Positions 1 through 9,081 of a stretch of DNA of 64,000 nt are shown one piece after another. Each line of letters begins with the position of its first letter. The stretch's first letter is position 1. The notes below the pieces were generated by a model. That model had not been told where the DNA came from and made no database searches. It saw only the letters and a program-made list of their open reading frames with translations. A program made the position numbers and the translations under genes. Origin of the DNA: DAXETY01 sp051155755 (lineage in GTDB: Bacteria; Desulfobacterota; Desulfobacteria; Desulfobacterales; SG8-13); the NCBI GenBank assembly GCA_051155755.1, contig DAXETY010000010.1:1-64000 (forward strand), written 5' to 3'.

Positions 1-1
1 G

Positions 2-184
2 CGCTATATCGATCAAAACGGCCGACTGCACGGCCTTCCGGCGGGAAGCGTCGAAGCGGCGACCGACGGAGCGCCGCCGGCCGATGCATCCGACAATTCG
101 TACGGCTGGATACCGGAACCGATGCGCGACCATGTGCCCTTGCTCTATGCGATCCATCTGTGGAATAACATGGTCCTGAAATGA
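2..184 (+). CDS. C-terminal fragment of an unknown protein
   Basis: The reading frame is open from the first full codon of the window and stops at TGA 182-184, giving the last 60 residues of a protein that begins upstream. The visible part holds an Ala/Pro/Asp-rich stretch, then a Gly-Trp-Ile-Pro-Glu-Pro segment and a hydrophobic tail ending Asn-Asn-Met-Val-Leu-Lys. I recognise no family. It is followed by about 125 bp without a gene before the next start. Confidence 0.45.
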   Translation, partial: RYIDQNGRLHGLPAGSVEAATDGAPPADASDNSYGWIPEPMRDHVPLLYAIHLWNNMVLK

Positions 185-310
185 GAGTTTGAAACGCTAG
201 GATCCGGAGGTTCAATTTGCGCCGCTCTCCCAAAGGAGTGCACTTCTTCGGTCTGCCTGCGGGAAACGCGTTCGGGCTTTGGAATTCAATCATGGTTCAA
301 GGAGGTATGG

Positions 311-1333
311 ATGTCTGCAAATCGCTTGTTGTTGGTTTGTCTCCTGGTATGTTTCGCTGCCGCTCCGGTCGGAGCCGACGAGGTGCGCCTGAAAAACGGG
401 GACCATCTCACCGGTAAAGTGGTGCGTATGTCGGAGGAAACCCTGATATTCGAAACCGCTTATGCCGGCGAAATCTCAATCAACTGGAGCGATGTCGCCG
501 TACTCGACAGCGAAGCGCCGATCCGCATGGTACTCAGTGACGACATACAGGTGGAAGGCCGCATCGTCGGTGCCGAGGAGGGCAAGCTGGAGCTCGAATC
601 CGATGCGCTGGCATCCCCGGTTGTTTTCGAGCTGAGCGAAGTGAAACAAATCAACCCCGAAGAAGTCCCGCCGGTGCGGATCAACGCGCGGGCCAACGTG
701 GGCATTTCGGTGGAAAACGGCAACACCGATGCGGAAACCTACCGCCTGGACGCCGAATTTACGGCCCGCACCGTGAAAAGCCGCTACCGGGCCGGCGGCG
801 AATGGAACCGGGAAGAAAGCGACGACGTCGAAACGGTCAAAAACTGGCTCGGTTATGCCAATTACCGCTATTTTTTAACGCAACAATGGTATCTGTTCGC
901 CAACACCCTGTTCGAAAACGACGAATTTGCCGACCTGGATCTGCGCACCACCCTGGGCGGCGGCGGCGGCTATCAGTTTTTCGAATCCGAAACACTGAAC
1001 CTGTCGGTGGAGGTCGGTGCCGCCTACATCGACGAGAACTTCATCGTGGCCGAGGACGACAGTTTTTCAGCCGCCCAGTGGGGCGTTGAGTATGACCAGT
1101 TTTTTTTCGACAATGCCATCCAGCTGTTTCACCGCAGTTTCGGCTACTGGAGTTTCGACGAAAGCGAAAACTGGCTGATCAAAACCCGCCAGGGCGTACG
1201 CTATCCGATCTACAAGGGCTTTACCGCCACCTTGCAGTACAACTACGACTACGACAACCAGCCTTCGCCGGATGCCAGAACCGATTGGGACTGGAGACTG
1301 CTGTTTTTGCTGGGGTACCAGTTCGGCAATTGA
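311..1333 (+). CDS. DUF481-family outer membrane protein
   Basis: Encodes 340 residues. A strong ribosome site, AAGGAGG at 299-305, lies five bases before the ATG and decides the start. Residues 1-22 form a signal peptide ending in an Ala-Asp junction. The first part (to about residue 110) is rich in short beta segments (Val-Arg-Leu-Lys-Asn-Gly-Asp) typical of the N-terminal module of these proteins. From about residue 120 alternating aromatic strands suggest an outer-membrane beta barrel, ending with a short strand closing on Asn. This matches the DUF481 (YdiY-like, salt-induced outer membrane protein) group, whose function is not established. A factor-independent terminator lies downstream at 1552-1600, so it is probably a single-gene transcript. 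Confidence 0.8.
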   Translation: MSANRLLLVCLLVCFAAAPVGADEVRLKNGDHLTGKVVRMSEETLIFETAYAGEISINWSDVAVLDSEAPIRMVLSDDIQVEGRIVGAEEGKLELESDALASPVVFELSEVKQINPEEVPPVRINARANVGISVENGNTDAETYRLDAEFTARTVKSRYRAGGEWNREESDDVETVKNWLGYANYRYFLTQQWYLFANTLFENDEFADLDLRTTLGGGGGYQFFESETLNLSVEVGAAYIDENFIVAEDDSFSAAQWGVEYDQFFFDNAIQLFHRSFGYWSFDESENWLIKTRQGVRYPIYKGFTATLQYNYDYDNQPSPDARTDWDWRLLFLLGYQFGN

Positions 1334-1342
1334 GGTGTGAGT

Positions 1343-1411
1343 CAACAGAAGCACTTTTGTGCTTCGATGTTGAACTTGCACCGGGTGCATAGCACCCGGT
1401 TTGGACAAGAA
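1343..1411 (+). repeat. Dispersed double-hairpin repeat, copy A
   Basis: This copy contains two perfect hairpins: GAAGCAC-TTTT-GTGCTTC (1348-1365) and ACCGGGTGC-ATA-GCACCCGGT, joined by GATGTTGAACTTGC. Related copies occur near 17860, 24441 and 49607, always between genes. It starts 10 bp after the DUF481 stop codon. It has no coding capacity and is probably a REP-like or non-autonomous mobile repeat. Confidence 0.75.
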
Positions 1412-1440
1412 ACAACCGACCGATTCCGTCGGATCGATGC

Positions 1441-1493
1441 CGGAGGCAGGCGGATGGCTCACCGGCAGGTACGTTGCCTGCCGGTGGCCTCCG
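1441..1493. other. Stable two-part hairpin
   Basis: An inner perfect 10-bp stem (CACCGGCAGG 1460-1469 with CCTGCCGGTG 1477-1486) is enclosed by an outer 7-bp stem (CGGAGGC 1441-1447 with GCCTCCG 1487-1493). No U-run follows it, so it is not a standard terminator. It may stabilise the 3' end of the DUF481 mRNA or belong to the repeat just upstream. Together with the repeat and the terminator it accounts for most of the gene-free stretch 1334-1734. Confidence 0.6.
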
Positions 1494-1551
1494 TCGACAA
1501 TGGAATCCGCCCCCTCCGGACGGTTTCCCGTTTCCCCTTCCCCGCAGAGGC

Positions 1552-1600
1552 AAAATGCGTGGCGGCCCATGAGAAACCGGCCGGCACGCATTTTTATTTT
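1552..1600 (+). terminator. Rho-independent terminator after the DUF481 gene
   Basis: A perfect 10-bp stem, AAAATGCGTG (1552-1561) with CACGCATTTT (1585-1594), is followed by a T-rich tract. The remaining DNA to 1734 is AT-rich and includes TATAG-TTTTCG-CTATA near 1620, a possible promoter or operator region for the efflux operon. I could not assign promoter boxes there. Confidence 0.65.
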
Positions 1601-1734
1601 CTATTTTAAAATTCTAATATATAGTTTTCGCTATAAAAGATCTTGAAGAACCGCATGGATATTTAACAAATCTTGTGCACCGGGACCGGCAGCGGGACAA
1701 GCCTTCGTTTCGGCTGCATATTCAGGTCCTGGAA

Positions 1735-2973
1735 ATGAAAAAAACCATTCTCGTCGTCTTCGTCCTGGCTGTGTTCGGGTTTTTCGGCTGGAAACTCTTT
1801 CAAAATTCAGGCGGGCCAGGGGGAGACAGCCCCCGCATGGGCTCCAATGCACCCGTGGCTGTCGAGATCGCAGCGGTAACCCGCACCGCCATTGAAGACA
1901 TTCGGGATTTCAGCGGCACCCTCACGCCGCTGTCCAGATTTATTCTGGCGCCGAAAATTGCCGGACGCCTCGAAAAAATCGAGGTCAACATCGGTGAAAC
2001 GCTGGCCGGCGGCCAGCTTGTCGCCGTCCTCGAAGACGAGGAATTGCGCCAGCAGGTCGACCAGGACCGGGCCGAGTTGGAAGTGGCCCGGGCGAACCTC
2101 CAGGAACGGCTGACCACTCTGGATAACGCCAGGCGCGAACTGGAACGCACCGTCGCGCTGCGGCAAAAGAAAATCGCTTCGGAATCCGAACTCGACGCCG
2201 CCGAATCCGAATACAAAACCCAGCAGGCCAAGCTGCAGGTTGCCACCGCCCAGGTGACCCAGAAGGAAGCCGCCCTGAAAATGGCGCAGGTCCGGCTTTC
2301 GTATGCCCGAATCCTGGTGCCCGAAAACCACGAAAGCGGCTACCGTGTGGTGGGAGAGCGCTTTGTGGATGAAGGCGCCATGCTGGCGCCCAATACGCCG
2401 ATCGTCTCGATTCTCGACATCGGTTCCCTGATCGCCGTGATCCACGTGATCGAACGCGACTATCCCAGGATCCGGCCCGGCTTGCAGGCCATGGTGTCCA
2501 CCGATGCATACCCCGGCCGGTCTTTCACGGGCCGGGTGATCCGGATCGCCCCGCTGCTGAAGGAAACCTCCCGCGAGGCGCGGGTGGAAATCGAAATCCC
2601 CAATGAACAACAACTGCTCAAACCGGGTATGTTCGTTCGGGTCCGGATCCGGTTCGACCGCCGTGAAAATGCCGTGGTCGTCCCCGCGGCCGCCCTGACC
2701 AAACGCAACGGCGTCCAGGGCATATTTGTGGCCGATCTTCAATCCCAAACCGCCCGTTTTTTGCCCGTCACCGTCGGTATCGTCAGCGGCGCCGAGATCG
2801 AGGTGACCGATCCACCCCTCAGCGGAGCGGTGGTGACCCTTGGACACCATCTTCTGGAAGACGGCTCCGCCATCCTGGTGCCGGAATCGAAGGCAGCCGG
2901 CGCCGGCCCCCAAACAGACCTGACCCCGGCCGAAATTCCGGTCGGAAAGCCGGAGGGAGGCGAACCATCATGA
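1735..2973 (+). CDS. RND efflux periplasmic adaptor (membrane fusion protein)
   Basis: Encodes 412 residues. I place the start at the ATG in front of Lys-Lys-Thr-Ile because it opens directly on a signal anchor (about residues 3-20); the frame is also open further upstream, but that extension is charged and unlikely. Order of modules: N-terminal membrane anchor, biotinyl-lipoyl half-motif (Ala-Pro-Lys-Ile-Ala-Gly-Arg), a long alpha-helical hairpin rich in Glu/Gln/Arg (about 105-180), then beta-barrel and membrane-proximal domains. This is the HlyD/AcrA adaptor fold that links an inner-membrane RND pump to an outer-membrane channel. The stop codon overlaps the next start by four bases (ATGA), indicating translational coupling. 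The substrate is unknown. Confidence 0.92.
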   Translation: MKKTILVVFVLAVFGFFGWKLFQNSGGPGGDSPRMGSNAPVAVEIAAVTRTAIEDIRDFSGTLTPLSRFILAPKIAGRLEKIEVNIGETLAGGQLVAVLEDEELRQQVDQDRAELEVARANLQERLTTLDNARRELERTVALRQKKIASESELDAAESEYKTQQAKLQVATAQVTQKEAALKMAQVRLSYARILVPENHESGYRVVGERFVDEGAMLAPNTPIVSILDIGSLIAVIHVIERDYPRIRPGLQAMVSTDAYPGRSFTGRVIRIAPLLKETSREARVEIEIPNEQQLLKPGMFVRVRIRFDRRENAVVVPAAALTKRNGVQGIFVADLQSQTARFLPVTVGIVSGAEIEVTDPPLSGAVVTLGHHLLEDGSAILVPESKAAGAGPQTDLTPAEIPVGKPEGGEPS

Positions 2974-5900
2974 ACATCGCCCGTTTTACCGTCCGGCGAC
3001 CGGTGTTTACAGTGATGGCCGCACTCATCGTCGTGATTGTGGGCGGGGTTTCCCTGTCGCGACTTTCCATCGACCTGATGCCCGACATCACCTATCCCAC
3101 CTTGAGCATCAGCACCGAGTACGAAAACGCCAGCCCGGAAGAAATCGAAGAGCTGGTCACCCGCCCGATCGAAGAGGCCATGAGTGCCGTGCCGGGGGTG
3201 GAGGAAGTCACATCGGTCTCCGCCGAGGGCATCAGCAGCGTCCGCGTCACCTTTACCTGGGGTACGGACCTGGATGCGGCGGCCAACGACATCCGCGACC
3301 GACTGGATCGGGTCATGCCCCGTCTTCCCGAAGACGCCGAACGCCCGGTTCTCCGGAAATTTGACCTGGCTTCTTTTCCAATCCTGATTATGGGGGTGTC
3401 CAGCAACCTGGACCCCATCCAGGTTCGAAAACTCCTCGACAACCAAGTGAAAAACCGGATCGAGCGAATTCCCGGGGTGGCTTCTCTGGAAATTCGCGGC
3501 GGACTGGAACGCGAAGTCCACGTGAACCTGGATGCGCAGAAGATCAAAGCCCTTCAGCTTCCCATCGACCAGCTCCTGAACCGGCTCAAGGAAGAAAACA
3601 TCAACCTGCCGGCCGGCACCATCGAACAGGGGCTGCTGGATGTCACGATCCGCACCCCGGGGGTGTACAACCACCTGGACGATCTGCGCAATACCGTGGT
3701 GGCCGTGCGGGAAGGCGTGCCCATTCAACTCAAGGAAATCGCCGCGGTGGAAGACGCCTGGGAAAAAGTCACGCGCATCGTGCGGGTCAACAGCAAACCG
3801 GGCGTGCGTCTTTCGGTCAGCAAACAATCCGGTAAAAACACCGTGGAGGTGGCCACCGCGGTGCTGGCGGAGATCGAACGCATCAATCGGGACATCCCCC
3901 AGCTTACCATTATTCCGATCATCGACACCTCCGATTACATCAAGCGTTCGATTACCAACCTCGGCACCACCATCCTGTACGGGGGTGTGCTGGCCGTCTT
4001 CGTGCTGCTGCTGTTTCTGCGCAACATTCCCAGCACGGCCGTCATCGCCACCACCATACCGATATCGGTGGTGGCAACCTTCGCCTTGATGTATTTTAAC
4101 GGGTTTACGCTCAACCTGATGACACTCGGCGGCCTGGCGCTCGGTGTCGGCATGCTGGTGGACAACGCCATCGTGGTGCTGGAAAACATCTACCGGCTGC
4201 GGGAAGACGGGCAGAGCCCCGTGGCGGCCGCCGAAAACGGCAGCCGGGAGGTGGCCGCCGCGGTGATTGCCAGCACCCTCACGACCCTGGCCGTTTTTCT
4301 GCCGCTGATCTTCATGCAGGGCATGTCCGGGATCATGTTCAAACAGCTGTCCTTCGTGGTCGGCTTCTCACTGGCCTGCTCGCTGGCCGTGGCCTTGACC
4401 CTGGTGCCCATGCTGGCATCGCGGATTCGGGGCTCGGCGATCGCGGCAACTGCCGGTGGCCGGGCTTCCGGCGGGAAAATCTATCGACTGACGGGCCGGT
4501 TCTTCGACGGCCTTGAAGATCGATACAAGCAGCTGCTGCACACCGCCCTCGACCACCGGATTGCGGTGATGACTGCGGCCGTTTTGCTGCTGGTGGGCAG
4601 TCTGGCATTGATCCCGCTGGTGGGCATGGAGCTGATGCCCGCCACCGACGAAAGCGAAGTGCGGGTTTACGCGGAAATGGCCCAGGGCACCCGGATCGAC
4701 GTGGTCGATCGCAGCTTCGAACAAATCGAGGCCATCGTCAACCGCAGTGTTCCGGAAATCGATAACACGGTATCGTTCATCGGAAGCTCCACCTGGCGGG
4801 CGCGCGGGTCGAACGCCGGCGAGCTGCGCATCGCGCTCAAGCCGGTCGGCCGGCGCACGCGGTCCAGCGAGGAGATCGCCGCCGATCTGCGGCGCAAGCT
4901 GAACCACATCCCCGGAACCAAGGTGCGCACCCGCGCCGGGCAGGGACTTTTCCTGCTTCGGATCGGCACCGGCGGCGACGAACAAATCCAGGTTGAAGTC
5001 CGCGGTCACGATCTGGAGATTGCCGATGCCCTGGCCGCCCGGGTCGAACAGATTGTCGCCGCGGTGGACGGGATCACCGACACCCGCATCAGCCGGGAAT
5101 CCGGCACGCCCGAAGAACTTATCGAGGTGGACCGCCAGAAAGCCGCCGACATGAAACTGACGGTTTCCAAAATCGCCAACATGCTGCAGACGGTGCTTTC
5201 CGGAACGGCCGCCGGTTACTACCGGGAGGCGGGCAACGAATACCGCATTCGTGTCAAAATCGAAGGGGCCGAAAAAAAAGACCTGCGCGAAATTCTGGAC
5301 CTGCCGGTCACCAATGCCGACGGCACACCGGTGGTGCTGCGCAACGTGGTGCAGGTGCGCCCCCGGCAAGGCCCGATCCTGGTGGAACGCAAGGACCAGG
5401 AGCGGGTGGTTTTCGTAACGGCCAACTACACCGGACGGGACATGGGTTCGATCCTGGGCGACATCCGCAAAGACCTGCAGTCGATACCGGTACCCCGGGA
5501 TTTCAGCATCATTTTCGGCGGTGACTACGAAGAACAGCAAAAATCCTTTCAGGAGCTGTTGACCAGCTTCGTTCTGGCACTGATCCTGGTTTACATGGTA
5601 ATGGCCTCACTGTATGAATCGTTGCGATATCCGTTCGTGGTCATGTTCAGCGTTCCGTTTGCCGCCATCGGGGTGATCCTGATGCTTTTTGTGACCGGAA
5701 CAACGCTGAATGTCCAATCCTACATTGGCTGCATCATGCTGGGCGGCATTGTCGTCAACAATGCCATTTTGCTGGTGGATCACATCAACCTGCTGCGGAG
5801 ACGGGACGGCCTGGCTCTGCGGCCGGCCATCGAAGAAGCCGGCCGCCGGCGCCTGCGTCCGATTCTGATGACCGCCACCACCACGATCCTGGCCATGGCC

Positions 5901-6128
5901 CCGCTGGCGCTGGGTATCGGCGAAGGCGGTGAAGCCCAGGCTCCGATGGCCCGGGCCATCATCGGCGGCCTTCTCAGTTCGACGCTGATTACCCTGGTGG
6001 TGATCCCGACCGTGTATTCGATCTTTGAGCACCGCTCCGAAACCGCTGCAGCGGCGCCGTTGCCGCGGAAAACAGATTCCCCGGAGCGTCGGCGGCCCGG
6101 GAATCGAACGCTCGAGGAAACGCCATGA
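2970..6128 (+). CDS. RND multidrug efflux transporter, inner membrane subunit (AcrB/MexB type)
   Basis: Encodes 1052 residues, the usual length for hydrophobe/amphiphile-type RND pumps. Residue 10-30 is the first membrane helix, followed by a large periplasmic loop, a block of helices around residues 335-480, a second periplasmic loop and a C-terminal helix block (about 865-1020). The helix-4 motif reads Gly-Met-Leu-Val-Asp-Asn-Ala-Ile-Val-Val, so only one of the two adjacent aspartates of the classical AcrB proton relay is present; Asp-Asn is common in related RND branches. It exports drugs or other amphiphiles by proton antiport, working with the adaptor and outer-membrane channel on either side. 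Both junctions are ATGA overlaps. No regulator gene is adjacent. Confidence 0.95.
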   Translation: MNIARFTVRRPVFTVMAALIVVIVGGVSLSRLSIDLMPDITYPTLSISTEYENASPEEIEELVTRPIEEAMSAVPGVEEVTSVSAEGISSVRVTFTWGTDLDAAANDIRDRLDRVMPRLPEDAERPVLRKFDLASFPILIMGVSSNLDPIQVRKLLDNQVKNRIERIPGVASLEIRGGLEREVHVNLDAQKIKALQLPIDQLLNRLKEENINLPAGTIEQGLLDVTIRTPGVYNHLDDLRNTVVAVREGVPIQLKEIAAVEDAWEKVTRIVRVNSKPGVRLSVSKQSGKNTVEVATAVLAEIERINRDIPQLTIIPIIDTSDYIKRSITNLGTTILYGGVLAVFVLLLFLRNIPSTAVIATTIPISVVATFALMYFNGFTLNLMTLGGLALGVGMLVDNAIVVLENIYRLREDGQSPVAAAENGSREVAAAVIASTLTTLAVFLPLIFMQGMSGIMFKQLSFVVGFSLACSLAVALTLVPMLASRIRGSAIAATAGGRASGGKIYRLTGRFFDGLEDRYKQLLHTALDHRIAVMTAAVLLLVGSLALIPLVGMELMPATDESEVRVYAEMAQGTRIDVVDRSFEQIEAIVNRSVPEIDNTVSFIGSSTWRARGSNAGELRIALKPVGRRTRSSEEIAADLRRKLNHIPGTKVRTRAGQGLFLLRIGTGGDEQIQVEVRGHDLEIADALAARVEQIVAAVDGITDTRISRESGTPEELIEVDRQKAADMKLTVSKIANMLQTVLSGTAAGYYREAGNEYRIRVKIEGAEKKDLREILDLPVTNADGTPVVLRNVVQVRPRQGPILVERKDQERVVFVTANYTGRDMGSILGDIRKDLQSIPVPRDFSIIFGGDYEEQQKSFQELLTSFVLALILVYMVMASLYESLRYPFVVMFSVPFAAIGVILMLFVTGTTLNVQSYIGCIMLGGIVVNNAILLVDHINLLRRRDGLALRPAIEEAGRRRLRPILMTATTTILAMAPLALGIGEGGEAQAPMARAIIGGLLSSTLITLVVIPTVYSIFEHRSETAAAAPLPRKTDSPERRRPGNRTLEETP

Positions 6129-7756
6129 AGTGGATTGAACTGGAACAACGTTGGACGAAAATACTGCTGACTGCCGGACTGTTCGTGATTGCCACCGCCT
6201 GCAATCCCGCGATCCGACGGATCGACCCGGCGTCGGTGCCGACCGCTTCCCCGTCGGACAGCCGCATTGCCGCAACCGCCTCTTTTGAAAATTCCGAACC
6301 CCTGGAAAGAAACCGGCTGCCGGACGGGCCGCTGGCACTCACCGTCGAAGGGGCCATCCTCATGTCGCTGGAGAACAACCGGTCCCTGGTGGTGGAGCGT
6401 CTGAACCCGGCCATCGAAAAAACCTTCGAGCAACAGGAGCAGGCCGTGTTCGATCCGGTGCTCGGCGCCGAAGGTTCCGTCGGTCGGGACAAGGCCGAGC
6501 GTCTGGCCCGGTCCGGCTCCGACACCGAAAATTTCAACACCGACACCCTTGAAGGTTTCATCGATATGGCGCAGTTCTTTCCCACCGGCACGACCGTCAC
6601 CGTCGAGGGGACGACCCGCGCCACCGACTCATCCCTGTACGACAACACGTTTTATGCCTCGCGCTTCGGCCTGTCGGTCACCCAGGCCATCCTGCGCGGC
6701 TACGGCACGGAAGTCAACCTGGCCACCCTGCGGCAGGCGATGCTGGACACGCGCTTTTCCGCATATGAACTGCGGGGTTTCACCGAGTTTCTGGTGGCCG
6801 AGGTGGAAAAAACATTCTGGGATTTTGCCCTGGCGCGGCGGCGCATTGAAATTTTCGAAGAATCGCTGAAGTTGGCCCGCCAGCAGCTGGAAGAAACCCG
6901 GGAGCTGATCAACGTCGGCCGCCTGGCCGAGGCCGAGTTGCCGGCCGTGCAGGCCGAAGTCGCCGCTCAGGAGCAGGGCCTGATCAACGCCCGCAGCGAG
7001 ATGGAAACCATTCACCTGCGGCTGCTGCGCCTGCTCAATCCTCCGGGTGAGGACCTGTGGCAGCGCAAGATCGAGTTAATCTACCAACCGCGCCTGCCCG
7101 AAATCGAGCTCGATGCGGTGGAGGATTCGGTGGCGGTGGCTTTGCGCATGCGCCCGGTGATCAACCAGGCCATGCTCAGCGTGCAGCGCGACGATCTGCA
7201 GCTGGTCAAAACCCGCAACGGCTTGCTGCCCCTGGTGGATCTGTTCGTCACCCTGGGAAAAAGCGGCTATGCGGATTCTTTCGGAGAGTCCTTCAGCAAT
7301 CTCGACGGCGACAGTTACGACGCCCTGGCCGGAGTGCGATTCGAATATCCGTTGCGCAACCGCCAGGCCGATGCCCGGCACCAGAGAGCCTTGCTCACCA
7401 GGGAGCAATCGGAAAAGGCGCTGAAAAATCTCTCCCAACTGGTGGAAGTCGACGTGCGCTCGGCCTATATCGAGGTCAACCGCACCAAACAGCAGATCGC
7501 CGCATCGGCCGCCACCCGGGCCTTCAACGAGGAAAAACTGCGGACGGAAACCGAAAAACTTCGCGTGGGCCGCTCCACCAGCATTCTGTTGGCCCAGGCC
7601 CAGCGTGATCTTTTGGTCAGCCGAATCACGGAAGTCGAATCCCTGGCCAATTATTTAAAATCCCTGGTGGATCTGTACTTGAACGAAGGCTCCCTGCTGC
7701 GGCGGCGCGGCATCGACGCGCCGGGGGAGAGCCCGGTCACCGCCTCGATCCGCTGA
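6125..7756 (+). CDS. TolC-family outer membrane efflux lipoprotein
   Basis: Encodes 543 residues. The N-terminus is a lipoprotein signal with lipobox Ile-Ala-Thr-Ala-Cys, giving predicted lipidated Cys26. The mature part carries the duplicated long-helix pattern of TolC/OprM channels, with Glu/Gln/Ala-rich coiled-coil segments at about 220-300 and 400-500 separated by short beta strands. It should form the trimeric outer-membrane exit duct for the RND pump encoded just upstream. Its start overlaps the pump stop (ATGA), so the three genes form one coupled operon. The gene ends 21 bp before the convergent antiporter gene. Confidence 0.92.
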   Translation: MKWIELEQRWTKILLTAGLFVIATACNPAIRRIDPASVPTASPSDSRIAATASFENSEPLERNRLPDGPLALTVEGAILMSLENNRSLVVERLNPAIEKTFEQQEQAVFDPVLGAEGSVGRDKAERLARSGSDTENFNTDTLEGFIDMAQFFPTGTTVTVEGTTRATDSSLYDNTFYASRFGLSVTQAILRGYGTEVNLATLRQAMLDTRFSAYELRGFTEFLVAEVEKTFWDFALARRRIEIFEESLKLARQQLEETRELINVGRLAEAELPAVQAEVAAQEQGLINARSEMETIHLRLLRLLNPPGEDLWQRKIELIYQPRLPEIELDAVEDSVAVALRMRPVINQAMLSVQRDDLQLVKTRNGLLPLVDLFVTLGKSGYADSFGESFSNLDGDSYDALAGVRFEYPLRNRQADARHQRALLTREQSEKALKNLSQLVEVDVRSAYIEVNRTKQQIAASAATRAFNEEKLRTETEKLRVGRSTSILLAQAQRDLLVSRITEVESLANYLKSLVDLYLNEGSLLRRRGIDAPGESPVTASIR

Positions 7757-7777
7757 CCGGTTTTGCGTCCAGCGGCG

Positions 7778-8740
7778 TCAGCCCGTCGGCCATAATTTCC
7801 ACAGATACAATCCGTAAGCCAGCAGCAACAGCGCCCCTTCCCATCGCAGAAGCCTGCGGCCGGTATAGAGCAGCGGAAACAGCGCCGCTGAAAAGCCGAC
7901 CATCACGGCCAGATCCAGCCGGTCGATGCCGGGTGCATGCAGGGGTGCTGCCAGGGCAGAGGCGCCCAGAATGCAAAGGATGTTGAAAATATTCGAACCG
8001 ACCACGTTGCCCACGGCAATGTCGGGCTGGCGTCGCAGGGCGGCGATCACCGAAGTGGCCAATTCGGGCATGCTGGTTCCGGCCGACACCACGGTCAGGC
8101 CGATGACCGCATCGCTGACCCCCCAGAGCCGGGCGATGGCCACCGCCGAGACCACCAACAGACGCGACCCGGCAACCAGGAGAACCAGTCCGGCGACGAT
8201 CCGGAAAATATCGCGCCACACCGATGTGGTGGCGGCGGGAAGGGCCTGATGAAATTCCTGCTCGACCTTCACATCGGAGCTCTTGCGCGCCAGATAAACG
8301 GTGAATGCGGTGTAGGCTCCCAGTGCGGCCAGCAGCCCCGCTCCTTCGGCGCGGGAGACGCCTTCGCCGCCCAGAGCCCCGATCATCAACAGGGATACGC
8401 CGATCATCACCGGGGCGTCCAGCCGGATGACCGACAAATGAACCGGAATCGGACAGATCACCGCCGCCAGTCCGAGGATGACGGCGATGTTGAAGATGTT
8501 CGAACCCACCACGTTGCCGATTGCAATGTTGCCGAGCCCGTCGAGTGAGGCCCCGAGACTGACGACGAGCTCCGGCGCGCTGGTACCGAACGCCACGACC
8601 GTCAGGCCGACGACCAGCGGGGTCAATCCCAGGCGCAGGGCGGCCGAGGCGCTGCCCCGAACCAGCCACTCGGCCCCCCAAAACAAGACCGCCAGCGATG
8701 CAATCAGATACAAGGAATTGAGCAACATGGAGATTTCCAT
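7778..8740 (-). CDS. Calcium/sodium antiporter, CaCA family (YrbG-like)
   Basis: Encodes about 320 residues of almost entirely transmembrane sequence. Two inverted halves each carry the hallmark motifs: Ala-Phe-Gly-Thr-Ser-Ala-Pro-Glu-Leu with Gly-Ser-Asn-Ile-Phe-Asn in the first, and Ser-Ala-Gly-Thr-Ser-Met-Pro-Glu-Leu with Gly-Ser-Asn-Ile-Phe-Asn in the second. The acidic residues of these alpha-repeats bind the cation in the family. The start could be Met at 8740 or four codons later (8728); neither has a clear Shine-Dalgarno. The frame is open far upstream, but that part is Arg-rich and unlike the family. It is convergent with the efflux operon. Confidence 0.88.
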   Translation of the reverse strand: MEISMLLNSLYLIASLAVLFWGAEWLVRGSASAALRLGLTPLVVGLTVVAFGTSAPELVVSLGASLDGLGNIAIGNVVGSNIFNIAVILGLAAVICPIPVHLSVIRLDAPVMIGVSLLMIGALGGEGVSRAEGAGLLAALGAYTAFTVYLARKSSDVKVEQEFHQALPAATTSVWRDIFRIVAGLVLLVAGSRLLVVSAVAIARLWGVSDAVIGLTVVSAGTSMPELATSVIAALRRQPDIAVGNVVGSNIFNILCILGASALAAPLHAPGIDRLDLAVMVGFSAALFPLLYTGRRLLRWEGALLLLAYGLYLWKLWPTG

Positions 8741-9081
8741 TCGAAGGTTGGATTCGACCAATCGCAAGCCGGCAGGGTACCGCCGAGTGAACCGGCTGCG
8801 ACTGCGGCCCGCCGGCACCGGCGCATCCGGATTGCGGACGGTGCGCACCCTTCGGCACCCACCGCCCCGGAATCCCGGATGCCGGCGATGCGGCCGCCGG
8901 AAAGAGCCTTGTCCTGCTGGCCGCAGTGCTGATCCTATTGCTTCTGATATACGGCATTTTCTACCGGATTCGGAAACGACATCGATTGCATGTTTCCAAG
9001 CATTGAACAATAAGCTACCATCGACTCAACAAGCATCACAATCAAAATCAAGGACCCACACACCTCGGAAAGGATCATCCC
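8741..9081. other. Gene-free stretch with a startless small frame
   Basis: No accepted gene lies here. On the + strand, 8791-9006 is open without ATG and reads as a Cys-rich head (Cys-Asp-Cys-Gly, then Cys-Gly-Arg-Cys), an 18-residue Leu/Ile-rich membrane segment and a basic tail (Arg-Ile-Arg-Lys-Arg-His-Arg). It could be the degraded 3' end of a zinc-ribbon membrane protein or chance. From 9007 to 9070 the sequence is A/C-rich leader to the next gene. Confidence 0.35.

Noticed and set aside
217..417. Small gene before and overlapping the DUF481 gene
   Set aside because: It overlaps the signal peptide region of the better-supported gene in another frame and has no ribosome site of its own.
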